A stretch of DNA of 50,433 bases from JACVRW01 sp038323835 (GCA_038323835.1 JBBQHI010000027.1:1-50433); one strand, 5' to 3'. Positions 8,605 through 15,775 are shown, numbered from the stretch's first letter. Notes: generated from the letters alone by a model not told the origin. Translations and numbers: made by a program.

Positions 8605-9296
8605 GGGTCGTTTTCGTGCACGGGGCATGCGTCAAGGACGGATCTTGGTGGTGGCAGCGAACCGGTGAGCTGCTGGCCGAGCAGGGCGTCGCCAGCGAGG
8701 CGCCTGCGCTGCCGAGCTGCGGTGAGACGGGTGAGCCGACCGGTGCGGGAGGACCCGGGCTGGCCGAGGATGTCGTCGCCGTGCGGCAGGTCTTGGCCGC
8801 AAGCGACGCGCCGACCGTCGTAGTTGCTCATAGCTACGGCGGGATCGTCACCGCCGAGGCAGCGGCGGGCCTCGACACCGTGCGCCATCTGCTGCTCGTG
8901 TCCAGCTACCTGCCCGAGGTCGGGCAGAGCCTCTCCTCGTTCGGCGGTGAGGGGCCCGCGCCGTTCCTCGACATCGATCCCGAGGACGGGACGTTCACCG
9001 TCCGGCCGGACGCCCTGGCCGAGACGTTCCTGCAGGACTGCGATCCGGAAATCCAGCGAGAGGCCGTGGACAAGACGGCCCGGCAGAGCCTGGCGGTCCT
9101 CGAGCAGCCGGTGCAGTCAGCGGCGTGGCAGCACATAGCCTCGACGTACCTCGTTTGCGCCAAAGACCAGGGCACCCCCGCCGACCGGCAACGCGAGTTC
9201 GCCGGTCGGGCGGGCAGCGTCGTAGAACTCGACGCCGGCCACCACCCGTTCCTCTCTCAGCCGAGTGCCGTACGCGACTTGATCCTCGGGCTGTGA
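8601..9296 (+). CDS. Alpha/beta-hydrolase fold protein
   Basis: Cytoplasmic alpha/beta hydrolase of 231 residues, similar in layout to the short esterase group whose members start with a VFVHG strand followed by a GSWWW-like segment. The nucleophile elbow is AHSYGG with Ser78; the oxyanion region is VHGACVKDGSWWW; a late acid may be the Asp in AKDQGTP; the catalytic His is probably in DAGHHPFLSQP near residue 216. No lid domain is evident. The GTG start at 8601 is supported by GAGGAGG 6 nt upstream. The substrate cannot be inferred: both flanks are decayed gene fragments, so the gene may be the intact survivor of a degraded block. Confidence 0.88.
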   Translation: MRVVFVHGACVKDGSWWWQRTGELLAEQGVASEAPALPSCGETGEPTGAGGPGLAEDVVAVRQVLAASDAPTVVVAHSYGGIVTAEAAAGLDTVRHLLLVSSYLPEVGQSLSSFGGEGPAPFLDIDPEDGTFTVRPDALAETFLQDCDPEIQREAVDKTARQSLAVLEQPVQSAAWQHIASTYLVCAKDQGTPADRQREFAGRAGSVVELDAGHHPFLSQPSAVRDLILGL

Positions 9297-9413
9297 CGGA
9301 CTACCGACGCGCAGGCGGACCACCGAGAACTCCTCCTCCATGCGTACGCGGCCTACAACAGCCAAGACGTCGAGGCCCTGCTTTGCACGGCCAAGCGGAG
9401 GTGCGCACCTATT
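9297..9413 (+). pseudogene. Relic of a SnoaL/NTF2-like protein N-terminus
   Basis: Directly after the hydrolase stop, one frame reads DHRELLLHAYAAYNSQDVEALL, the opening helix pattern of SnoaL-like (NTF2 fold) proteins. There is no start codon in this frame after the TGA at 9294. The similarity ends at about residue 30 (CTAKRRCAPI) and no NTF2 core follows, so this is an unexpressed fragment. The call rests on pattern recognition of one helix. Confidence 0.45.
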
Positions 9414-9454
9414 AGACCGAGCAGTGGGCACGCACGCACACCCATGACGAGCCG

Positions 9455-9660
9455 GTGTCGAGACTCAGGACGGCCGTGACCGTGGAGGCCACCACGAAGA
9501 TGAGCGCGAGGAGCGACCGCGGCCGGTCTCGGGCGCGACGTGCCGTCAGCGCCCCGAGCGCCTCGAACAGCCCTCCCTCCGGCAGCCTCGGCGAGCGCCA
9601 GCAGGGTCGCCAGCAGGCCCACGGTGGGCCCGAGATCCGAAATCGCGTCCCGGGCCCGCC
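9455..9660 (-). pseudogene. Frameshifted fragment of an SLC13/ArsB-like membrane transporter
   Basis: On the minus strand one frame reads DAISDLGPTVGLLATLLALAE and, after a one-base frame change, another reads GLFEALGALTARRARDRP and SLLALIFVVASTVTAVLSLD. Joined, these resemble an N-proximal stretch of actinobacterial SLC13/arsenical-pump-type permeases, in which a GPTVGFLA helix and a REGLF segment precede a VTAVLSLDATVV motif. The homology stops at LSLD-T and nothing recognisable follows or precedes. The frameshift lies in the purine-rich GGAGGGAGGG run near 9570. About 70 codons survive. It lies just left of the csoR operator. Confidence 0.5.
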
Positions 9661-9700
9661 GCGGCGATCATCGCTCGCCCGGTCCCCGGCAAACCGGCTC

Positions 9701-9719
9701 AATACCCCCCGAGGGTTTC
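9701..9719. promoter_or_regulatory. Probable CsoR operator (C-tract/G-tract inverted repeat)
   Basis: AATACCCCCCGAGGGTTTC has the ATACCCC...GGGT arrangement of operators bound by CsoR-type repressors. It sits just before a -10 hexamer and 18 nt before the csoR start, a normal position for autorepression. Confidence 0.55.
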
Positions 9720-9724
9720 CCGGC

Positions 9725-9730
9725 TAACCT
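9725..9730 (+). promoter_or_regulatory. -10 hexamer TAACCT for leaderless csoR
   Basis: TAACCT ends 6 nt before the csoR ATG, which places the transcript start at or next to the start codon. There is no Shine-Dalgarno. The hexamer lies immediately downstream of the putative operator. Confidence 0.5.
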
Positions 9731-9736
9731 TGCGTC

Positions 9737-10048
9737 ATGGCCTCCACCGACACCGCCAAGCCGGCCGCCACGCGCGGATACACCGCCACCAAGGACCAGC
9801 TCACCCGCCGGCTGCGAAGGGTCGAGGGCCAGGTGCGCGGGGTGGAGAGGATGGTGGAGGAGGACCGCTACTGCATCGACGTGCTAACCCAGATCTCCGC
9901 CATCCAGGCGGCGCTCGACAAGGTGGCCCTCGGCGTGCTCGACGACCACGCCCGTCACTGCGTGGTGGGCGGCGGCGCCGACGACTCGCCCGAGCACCTC
10001 ACGGACGAGCTGATGGCCGCCGTCGGGCGGCTGATGCGGCGGGGCTAG
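9737..10048 (+). CDS. csoR: CsoR-family copper-sensing transcriptional repressor
   Basis: All-helical metal-responsive repressor of 103 residues, expected to bind its operator until Cu(I) releases it. The Cu-ligand fingerprint is complete: Tyr45-Cys46 on helix 2 and His71-x3-Cys75 (DDHARHC), with the same Cys-25-His-4-Cys spacing as CsoR (Cys36/His61/Cys65). The N-terminal helix TRRLRRVEGQVRGVERMVEEDRYC is typical. The first 15 residues form a disordered-looking extension. A probable operator and leaderless promoter lie upstream. No copper P-type ATPase or chaperone is present in the window; the HAD gene follows directly, and a decayed transporter lies upstream on the opposite strand. Confidence 0.92.
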   Translation: MASTDTAKPAATRGYTATKDQLTRRLRRVEGQVRGVERMVEEDRYCIDVLTQISAIQAALDKVALGVLDDHARHCVVGGGADDSPEHLTDELMAAVGRLMRRG

Positions 10049-10053
10049 CCGTG

Positions 10054-10764
10054 ATGACCGCGGCATTCATCGACCTCGGCGCCTTCGACGTCCTCACCTT
10101 CGACTGCTACGGAACCCTGATCGACTGGGAGAGCGGCCTGCTCGCGGCCGCGCGCCCGGTGCTCGACGCTCACGGGGTGATGGATGTGAGCGACGACGAG
10201 ATCCTCGAGACCTACGCCCGCCACGAGGCCGAGCTCGAGTCGGGCGAATACCTCAGCTATCGCGAGGTGCTGGCGGGCTCGCTCCGCGGCGTTGGGGCCG
10301 ACCTCGGCTTCGAGCCGAGCGCCGACGAGGTGGAGCAGTTCTCGGGGTCGGTGGGCGACTGGCCCCCGTTCCCGGACAGCTCCGAGGCGCTCCACCGGCT
10401 CCATGAGCGCTTCAGGCTCGCCCTCATCACCAACTGCGACGACGAGCTCTTCGCCGCGTCGGCCAGACGGCTGGGCGTGGACTTCGACTGGGTGATCACG
10501 GCGCAGCAGGCGCGCAGCTACAAGCCGAGCCCGAACAACTTCCAGCTCGCCTTCGAGCGGATCGGCGTTCCCAAGGAGCAGATCCTGCACGTGGCGCAGA
10601 GCCTCTTCCACGACCACGTGACCGCCAAGCGCCTCGGCATGACCACCGCCTGGGTGGACCGCCGCCACGGGCACGGCGGCTCCGGCGCCACGCCTCCCGC
10701 CGAGGCCCAGCCCGATCTCACCGTGCCGGACATGCGCACGCTCGCGGACCTCGCCGCGAGCTAG
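10054..10764 (+). CDS. HAD-superfamily hydrolase, haloacid dehalogenase type II-like
   Basis: Cytoplasmic HAD hydrolase of 236 residues. Nucleophile Asp17 lies in LTFDCYGTLIDWE, motif II is ALITNCDDELF, motif III is SYKPSPNNFQLAF, and the last motif is HVAQSLFHDHVTAKRLGM, where HAD type II dehalogenases have a similar S-x-x-H-D segment. The cap domain lies between about residues 25 and 110. The family includes L-2-haloacid dehalogenases and many sugar- or metabolite phosphatases, so the substrate is not fixed. It starts 5 nt after csoR (GTG 10051 is the adjacent alternative), so it is probably in the CsoR transcription unit. Its stop shares CTAG with the convergent small gene. Confidence 0.88.
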   Translation: MTAAFIDLGAFDVLTFDCYGTLIDWESGLLAAARPVLDAHGVMDVSDDEILETYARHEAELESGEYLSYREVLAGSLRGVGADLGFEPSADEVEQFSGSVGDWPPFPDSSEALHRLHERFRLALITNCDDELFAASARRLGVDFDWVITAQQARSYKPSPNNFQLAFERIGVPKEQILHVAQSLFHDHVTAKRLGMTTAWVDRRHGHGGSGATPPAEAQPDLTVPDMRTLADLAAS

Positions 10765-10928
10765 AACAGCCAGGCAAGCAGGAGCACGATCAGCGCCAGG
10801 CCGAGGCCGACGCCGGTGATGCTCAGCGGGACCCTCTGGTTGCGCCAGAAGTCCGGCCGCGCCCGCGACGCGTCATAGTGCCCCTCCGGGGGCTCTCCCA
10901 CCCAGTCGTCCTCGTCGCGCACCACCAT
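10761..10928 (-). CDS. 55-residue single-pass membrane protein, unknown function
   Basis: A short leftward gene. The ATG at 10928 opens a 55-codon frame: an acidic N-terminus (MVVRDEDDWVGEPPEGHYD), a basic/aromatic juxtamembrane segment (ARPDFWRNQRVPLS) and a C-terminal hydrophobic helix of about 20 residues ending LLLAWLF. This looks like a genuine tail-anchored micro-protein: charge and hydrophobicity are cleanly partitioned and the stop meets the HAD stop exactly in CTAG. I recognise no family. No strong ribosome-binding site is visible, only TAGGGT 7 nt before the ATG, which again suggests a leaderless start. Confidence 0.65.
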   Translation of the reverse strand: MVVRDEDDWVGEPPEGHYDASRARPDFWRNQRVPLSITGVGLGLALIVLLLAWLF

Positions 10929-11030
10929 GCGCGGACCCTACCCGGACGACGCCGCCCGGACACACGATTCGCCGTCCGTCGATCGGGGTAACCGGTCTAG
11001 CTGACACGACGACGAGAGAAGAGGAACCGA

Positions 11031-11840
11031 ATGGCTGCTGCACCGAATACCCGCGACTCCAAGCTGATCCAGTATCTGAACGAGGCCTACGGCAAGGAGA
11101 AGGAGCTCGAGGTCGCGCTGCAGGCGCACATCGGGATGGCCGCCGCGCGCAAGCCGTACCAGAAGCGCCTGCGCGAGCATCTGAAGGAGACCAAGGCGCA
11201 CGGACGCGAGCTGTCCAAGCGGATCAAGCAGCTCGGCGGCAAGGCCGAGGCGGGCCCGCTCCCCGACTCCGCGCCCGAGGGCCTCGCCGAGGCCGCCGCG
11301 AAGGTCCAGGAGGTGGCGTCCAAGGGACTCGCCGCCGTCAAGGGCCCGCTGCACGCGATCCGGGGAACCGGTGAGACGGAGAAGATGCTGAAAAACGCCA
11401 AGACGGAGTACTTCAACGAGTTCGAGGAGATCGCCACCTACACCGCGATCCAGACGCTGGCCGAGGCTGTTGGGGACAAGGACACCGCCAAGCTCGCCAA
11501 GGCGATCCGGCGGGAGGAGGAGCGGATGGCCAAGTTCCTCGAGGGCCAGATCACCGCGCTGGCCAAGGCCGTGGCCACGGAGGAGATCCCGGCGTCCGAG
11601 CGGCGCCGCAGCTCCACCCGCCGGCGTTCGGCTCCGAGCCGCAACGGCGGCGCGCCCCGCACCGCGGCCAAGCCCGCCGCCGCGCGGAGCCGCACGACCT
11701 CCAGCGCCCGGAAGTCGCCGGCGCGCAAGACGGCCGCTTCCAGCGCCCGCAAGACCACCGCGGCCGCTCGGCCCAAGGCACGCACCACCGCCACGCGGGC
11801 GAAGAGCACCGCGGGCGGGCGCAGCAAGCGCAGCTCCTAG
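11031..11840 (+). CDS. DUF892 (YciE/YciF ferritin-like) protein with histone-H1-like tail
   Basis: Residues 1 to about 185 form the helical DUF892 ferritin-like fold: DSKLIQYLNEAYGKEKELE, EHLKETKAHGRELSKRIKQL, then TEYFNEFEEIATYTAIQTLA and REEERMAKFLEGQI, with carboxylates suited to a di-metal site. The last roughly 80 residues are a low-complexity tail of Ala, Ser, Thr, Arg and Lys with repeated SARK and ARKT-type units, like the tails of H1-like and Dps-type nucleoid proteins. I infer a stress or iron-handling protein that may bind DNA. A Shine-Dalgarno (AGAAGAGGAA) precedes the ATG, and GGGTAA at 10986-10991 could be a stress-sigma -10. Confidence 0.88.
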   Translation: MAAAPNTRDSKLIQYLNEAYGKEKELEVALQAHIGMAAARKPYQKRLREHLKETKAHGRELSKRIKQLGGKAEAGPLPDSAPEGLAEAAAKVQEVASKGLAAVKGPLHAIRGTGETEKMLKNAKTEYFNEFEEIATYTAIQTLAEAVGDKDTAKLAKAIRREEERMAKFLEGQITALAKAVATEEIPASERRRSSTRRRSAPSRNGGAPRTAAKPAAARSRTTSSARKSPARKTAASSARKTTAAARPKARTTATRAKSTAGGRSKRSS

Positions 11841-11884
11841 CCGTTCGCCGTCCGGTGCCCGCCCACGTGGCAACGAGACAGAGG

Positions 11885-11890
11885 TAGTCT
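11885..11890 (+). promoter_or_regulatory. -10 hexamer TAGTCT before the DUF6328 gene
   Basis: TAGTCT ends 9 nt before the GTG at 11900. No Shine-Dalgarno is present, so the transcript is likely leaderless or nearly so. Confidence 0.45.
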
Positions 11891-11899
11891 CGCGCCATC

Positions 11900-12379
11900 G
11901 TGAGCGGGCACCGCGGCGGCGAAAGCGGCCGTGCCGAAACACCGGACGAGCGGCTCGACCGCAACCTGGAGGAGCTTCTCCAGGAGCTCCGGGTCATCCT
12001 GCCCGGAGTCCAGGTGCTGTTCGCCTTCCTGCTCGTGGTGCCGTTCAACCAGCGCTTCGGGCAGGTGACCGGCTTCCAGCGCGACCTCTACCTGGCCACG
12101 CTCCTGTGCGCGGCGGCGGCCTCGGCCTGCCTGATCGCCCCCTCGATCCAGCACCGGATCGCGTTCCGCACCCAGGACAAGGAGAACCTGATCTTCCGGG
12201 CCAACCAGCTGGTGATCGCCGGCGGCGCTCTGCTCGCCGTGGCCATGACGGGTGCGATCTGGCTGGTGACGGCGTTCATGTTCGACGACGCGGTGACCGC
12301 CGCGGCCGTGGTGATCGTGGCCGTGTTGTTCGCCACGCTGTGGTTCGGCGTGCCGCTGCTGCGGCTGCGGGAGCGGTAG
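11900..12379 (+). CDS. DUF6328-family membrane protein
   Basis: A 159-residue protein with a charged N-terminus (about 1-32, DERLDRNLEELLQELRVILPG) and four hydrophobic segments around 36-50, 64-80, 103-122 and 128-148. The sequence GVQVLFAFLLVVPFNQRF, followed by the first membrane hairpin, is the signature I recognise for the uncharacterised actinobacterial DUF6328 family. Function is unknown; it is a four-helix inner-membrane protein by appearance. The GTG start at 11900 is preferred for its spacing from TAGTCT. It is separated by 54 nt from the decayed glycosyltransferase to its right. Confidence 0.82.
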   Translation: MSGHRGGESGRAETPDERLDRNLEELLQELRVILPGVQVLFAFLLVVPFNQRFGQVTGFQRDLYLATLLCAAAASACLIAPSIQHRIAFRTQDKENLIFRANQLVIAGGALLAVAMTGAIWLVTAFMFDDAVTAAAVVIVAVLFATLWFGVPLLRLRER

Positions 12380-12433
12380 GCGGCCAGAGTAGTAACCGGG
12401 AAAGGGGCCCGAGGGCCGCCGTGCTCTCAAAGG

Positions 12434-12839
12434 ATGCGCCCGTGGAAAGCCCTCTGGATGGCCACCCTTAAACAGAAGCTGGATCGCATCTCCGAGATGC
12501 TGCGCTCGATCGCCGACGAGGAGCCCGAGATGCGACGCCGTCTCCGGAGGCTTCGGGAGTAGGCCCCGTACCTCGAGGCATACGCGTCACCAGACCCACT
12601 CGTGTCCATCGTCATCCCGACCTATCGGAGCTTCGAGACGCTACGAGACGTAGCCCTGCCCTCGGCCCTGAGCCAACCTACGAGCGCATCGAGATTGTTG
12701 TGGTCGGAGACGCGGCACCACCGGACACGGCAGAGGTCATCCGCGAAACGGGCGACGAGCGCGTGCGTTACTCGAACCTCCCGCAGCGGGGGCCCTACCC
12801 CCGACGACCCCGCGCGCGCATGGTTGATTTCGGGCAGCA
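12434..12839 (+). pseudogene. Decayed GT2 glycosyltransferase N-terminal half
   Basis: The ATG at 12434 opens LKQKLDRISEMLRSIADEEP and stops at TAG 12560-12562. The same frame continues APYLEAYASPDP LVSIVIPTYRSFETLRDVALPS, the classic GT2 opening. One missing base near 12675 shifts to the frame with YERIEIVVVGDAAPPDTAEVIR and RETGDERVRYSNLPQRGPYP. One extra C in the run at 12798-12802 restores the first frame (DDPARAWLISGS). Beyond about 12839 the GT2 catalytic part (the acidic DxD strand) is missing. One nonsense codon, two frameshifts and a 3' truncation make this a clear pseudogene. Confidence 0.8.
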
Positions 12840-12908
12840 CCTCCCCGACGGGACTGAGACATTGGTCGGTGAGTTCCCTCCTCGCCTCACGCAGTTCGGT
12901 TGTGGCTT

Positions 12909-13018
12909 ACGCTCGATCACCGCGCCCGGAGACACCTCGACCCGGTCACCCAGACTGACTGCCCGCCCGATCACCGAGTGCGGATGAAGCACGCAGCCGC
13001 TCCCGACGCGGGCGCCCC
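12909..13018 (-). pseudogene. Fragment of a left-handed beta-helix (hexapeptide) acyltransferase
   Basis: On the minus strand, GARVGSGCVLHPHSVIGRAV and SLGDRVEVSPGAVI show regular hexapeptide periodicity: V-GSGCV, L-HPHSV, I-GRAVS, L-GDRVE, V-SPGAV, I-ERK, each beginning with an aliphatic residue. The frame runs on in both directions into sequence without the repeat, and no catalytic or CoA-binding C-terminus follows. It is a relic of a PglD/WbpD-like sugar acyltransferase, now only about 36 recognisable residues. Bases 12840-13180 otherwise hold nothing that I can assign. Confidence 0.5.
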
Positions 13019-13186
13019 CCCACGGCCGCGAACGGGCCGACCCGGCAGTCCGGCCTAGCTCCCCGGCGACGCTCGCGTGCTGCTGACACCTTCCGACGGA
13101 GACACGGGCCAAGCATGACTGACCTGGATGTTGCCGGCGTGCCGCCGTCACGAGGCGCCGACGGGAAAGGGTGTCGGACCGGACAC

Positions 13187-13192
13187 TAGACT
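13187..13192 (+). promoter_or_regulatory. -10 hexamer TAGACT before the TylF-like methyltransferase
   Basis: TAGACT ends 7 nt before the GTG at 13200. This spacing decides the start and excludes the upstream in-frame ATG at 13128. Confidence 0.5.
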
Positions 13193-13199
13193 CGCGCCG

Positions 13200-13970
13200 G
13201 TGCCACGCTGGCTCCTTCAGTCGCTACGCGCCAAGGCGCGGGCCGCCCGCGGTGGCGAGACGCAGCCGCCGGTGGAGTCCGTCGACTACGAGCGGATCGA
13301 GGCGATCGTGCGCCGGGTGGCCACGGACGTCTACCAGCAGCGCTGGAGCATGGCGCATCAGCTTCGGGCCGTCGCCGCCGCAGATTCGGCGCGCTTCGTG
13401 CTCGAGCACGTCCCGCTGCACCTGGGTAAGGACCATTTCACCTTGCGTCGGGACGCCGTGCTCGCCGCGCCGGAGGGCGGTCTGTTCCTCGAGTTCGGGG
13501 TTTGGGAGGGAAATTGGCTCAGACGCGTCGCGGCCGAGCGTGACGTGCCGTTCTTTGGATTTGACTCCTTCGAAGGACTGCCCGAGCCGTGGTCGGTGTA
13601 TCCCGCCGGCATGTTCGACATCGGGGGAACCCTGCCCGAGATGCCCAGCAACGTCGAACTCGTCAAGGGCTGGTTTCACGAGACCCTTCCGGGGTTCCTC
13701 GACGCCCATCCTGGGCCGGTCTCCTTCGTCCACCTTGACTGCGATCTGTACACGTCGGCCAAGACGGTCCTCGATCTGATCGGACCACGATTCACACACG
13801 GCACACAGGTCGTGCTCGACGATTTCATGCTCGAGCCGGGCTGGGAGCGCGAGGAGCACAGGGCCTTCTTCGAGTTTGTCGAGCAGAGCGGGTGGCGGTT
13901 CGAGTACACGGGATACTCGAATGACTCACCGGGGTGCAGCGCAGCCGTGGTCCTGGAAGAACGCGCCTGA
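13200..13970 (+). CDS. TylF/MycF-like SAM-dependent methyltransferase
   Basis: Soluble methyltransferase of 256 residues, probably acting on a sugar or glycan hydroxyl. A basic, helical N-terminus (about 1-75) precedes GGLFLEFGVWEGNWLRRVA (SAM-binding motif I), FFGFDSFEGLPEPW (motif II), VELVKGWFHETLPGFL, PVSFVHLDCDLYTSAKTVL and the late THGTQVVLDDF. The FGFDSFEGLPE and HLDCDLY blocks with acidic residues are characteristic of the TylF/macrocin O-methyltransferase group, which uses a divalent metal. It opens the intact glycan locus. Its TGA abuts the TCA (minus-strand TGA) of the membrane gene on its right. Confidence 0.85.
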   Translation: MPRWLLQSLRAKARAARGGETQPPVESVDYERIEAIVRRVATDVYQQRWSMAHQLRAVAAADSARFVLEHVPLHLGKDHFTLRRDAVLAAPEGGLFLEFGVWEGNWLRRVAAERDVPFFGFDSFEGLPEPWSVYPAGMFDIGGTLPEMPSNVELVKGWFHETLPGFLDAHPGPVSFVHLDCDLYTSAKTVLDLIGPRFTHGTQVVLDDFMLEPGWEREEHRAFFEFVEQSGWRFEYTGYSNDSPGCSAAVVLEERA

Positions 13971-15683
13971 TCAGGACGCTGCGGCACAGATCGCGAACGT
14001 CGTGGTGCCCTGGGCCTGGGCGATCCAGGGCCGGCGTGCTCGGTCTGACCTCAGCCGGAGCCGGGCTTGTTGAGGACCGCTCACGGCGCCTAACGCCGTG
14101 AACTCGTCCGAGAAACGCCGGATTCCCACGCTCACCGTCCCGGTTCCCGGCCGCACGACGATCCCACCGGGGGGCACCGCCACCTGCGCGCCAGCGCCGG
14201 GGGCGGACGGAGCCACGCGTGTACAGGCTCGGTGGCGGCGAAGCGCGGTGCGCTGGCTCCCGGCAAGGGACGGGAGCACGCCGCCCACCGCAAGCGGACC
14301 CGTCGATCGTTCAAGGCCGAGCGCAGCCCCCCTCACGAGGTAGTAGTCGACCACCTTGCGGGCGTCGGGAGCCGCCCGGGCGAGCTCTGCCTCGGAGCCC
14401 CCCGCCGAGCCGTACGCATCCCGTGCCCGAAGGTAGAGCCCGACCGTCCCCCCGGGAACCCGTCCCTGAGTCAGCGGCAGCTCGGGAGGGAGTGTGTCCC
14501 GAGCGAGCTCGACAGCGCCAAGCTCGGCCCGGGTGAGCCGACTGGGGTCACGCAGGTAGGGCAGGAAGTCCCGCATGAGCTGCAGGCTCGCTAGGCAAAC
14601 GCCGGCCGTCACCACCGCGGTGATCGATGCGGCCGTTCGCCCCTCAGGCAGACGGCGACCGCGCAACATCTCGACGACCGCAAGCGCGACGACCGTACCG
14701 CCCACGAACAGGTAGCGGCCCTGATCGGGGTTGCCATCCGCCCCTCGCACAAGCGCGATCGACGTCCAGTAGCCAATCGCCATTACGCACACGGCTACGA
14801 GACGTAGATTGGGCCCACGGCCCCGCCCAATAGTCAGCGCGACGCCACCGACGACCGCCACGACGAGCAGCGGACCCCACTGAGCGTCGAGAGCGAGCAA
14901 GCCGCGGGCGGACGCGGCCAGCGAGTTCACGTTGAACCTGGGGACGAACGGGATGTTCTGGCCAATGCTCACGTCGGCGCGGTACGGGATCCACCAGGCG
15001 AGGTAGAGGGCTGCCGGCACCACAACCACCCAAGCGCGCCGCGCTCGGCCCGGCCGCCCTCCGATGTCCACCGCGAGCGCCGCCAGCACGGCCAGGCCGA
15101 CCCCGGAGCAGAAGGCGGCCACGGTGGCAAGGGCGCTCACGGCGACGTCCGCCCAGCGCCCACCACGGTCGAGCAGAAGGAACCCACCGATCACGCAAGC
15201 GATCGGTATCTCCAGTGACATTTCGAACGGCCAGAAGAGATCTTCGGTGGCCGCGCCCATGAACCCCACCAAGGCCGCCGGAACGAGGGCGTACCACGCT
15301 CCGATGCGCGGGCGGCCGTAGAGGTAGACGAGGACAGCACATGCCTGGACGACCAACACATTCGTCAGCCGGTACGCCCCGTAGTGCTCGATCCCGACGG
15401 TCGAGAACAGGCCCTTGAAGACGACGATTGGGATGACGCTTACGTGCTCGTTGTGCGGCTTGAGGAAGACATCGAGCGCGTGGCCCTGGCGGAAGAGCAC
15501 GTACTCCCACTCGTCGTAGTTGAAGGTCAGGCCCCGGCCGAGGTACATGAGCTCGGCGGCCGCCACCACGATCAGGGCGGCCAGAATTGCCCAGGGGAGC
15601 AGGGATCGGTCGACGGCCCTCTCGAACTCCTGAGGCTCCTGGGCGGGCGCGAACCCTTGGGGGGTGGTCGAGGGGATCGCCAC
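13971..15683 (-). CDS. Polytopic membrane protein, GT-C-like glycosyltransferase candidate
   Basis: A 570-residue integral membrane protein with about ten or more hydrophobic helices in residues 30-370 and a soluble C-terminal region of about 190 residues. The first extracytoplasmic loop contains FNYDEWEYVL and KPHNEHVSVIP; an acidic pair there is what GT-C enzymes use to bind a polyprenyl-phosphate sugar donor. Length, helix distribution and the glycan locus favour a lipid-linked-sugar transferase, but no specific family is certain. The GTG at 15683 lies 12 nt after TAGCCT. The C-terminal part ends RRPWIAQAQGTTTFAICAA. It is divergent from the GT fusion gene to its right. Confidence 0.75.
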   Translation of the reverse strand: MAIPSTTPQGFAPAQEPQEFERAVDRSLLPWAILAALIVVAAAELMYLGRGLTFNYDEWEYVLFRQGHALDVFLKPHNEHVSVIPIVVFKGLFSTVGIEHYGAYRLTNVLVVQACAVLVYLYGRPRIGAWYALVPAALVGFMGAATEDLFWPFEMSLEIPIACVIGGFLLLDRGGRWADVAVSALATVAAFCSGVGLAVLAALAVDIGGRPGRARRAWVVVVPAALYLAWWIPYRADVSIGQNIPFVPRFNVNSLAASARGLLALDAQWGPLLVVAVVGGVALTIGRGRGPNLRLVAVCVMAIGYWTSIALVRGADGNPDQGRYLFVGGTVVALAVVEMLRGRRLPEGRTAASITAVVTAGVCLASLQLMRDFLPYLRDPSRLTRAELGAVELARDTLPPELPLTQGRVPGGTVGLYLRARDAYGSAGGSEAELARAAPDARKVVDYYLVRGAALGLERSTGPLAVGGVLPSLAGSQRTALRRHRACTRVAPSAPGAGAQVAVPPGGIVVRPGTGTVSVGIRRFSDEFTALGAVSGPQQARLRLRSDRARRPWIAQAQGTTTFAICAAAS

Positions 15684-15695
15684 GTTGGGGCGGGG

Positions 15696-15701
15696 AGGCT
15701 A
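15696..15701 (-). promoter_or_regulatory. -10 hexamer TAGCCT for the 13971-15683 gene
   Basis: On the minus strand TAGCCT ends 12 nt before the GTG at 15683. A short leader of a few bases is possible. Confidence 0.4.
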
Positions 15702-15761
15702 GCCGGACATGCGTCGGGCGAAGGCGTCCGACCAGCGGGAACCTCCCGCTCAGACGATGTT

Positions 15762-15767
15762 TACCAT
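15762..15767 (+). promoter_or_regulatory. -10 hexamer TACCAT before the GT fusion gene
   Basis: TACCAT ends 8 nt before the GTG at 15776, which decides the start for that gene. Confidence 0.45.
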
Positions 15768-15775
15768 CCCGACCA

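Noticed and set aside
11590..11840. Repeat array in the DUF892 3' end considered as CRISPR-like or tandem DNA repeat
   Set aside because: Units are short, irregular and coding (Ser-Ala-Arg-Lys type); no conserved repeat with unique spacers.
10938..11942. 334-codon minus-strand frame opposite the DUF892 gene
   Set aside because: Its Arg/Gly/Leu repeats mirror the Ala/Lys tail and core codons of the plus-strand gene; no motif or start signal.
13128..13199. Upstream ATG extension of the TylF-like methyltransferase
   Set aside because: It adds 24 residues (many Arg/Pro) upstream of the TAGACT hexamer, which fits the GTG at 13200 instead.
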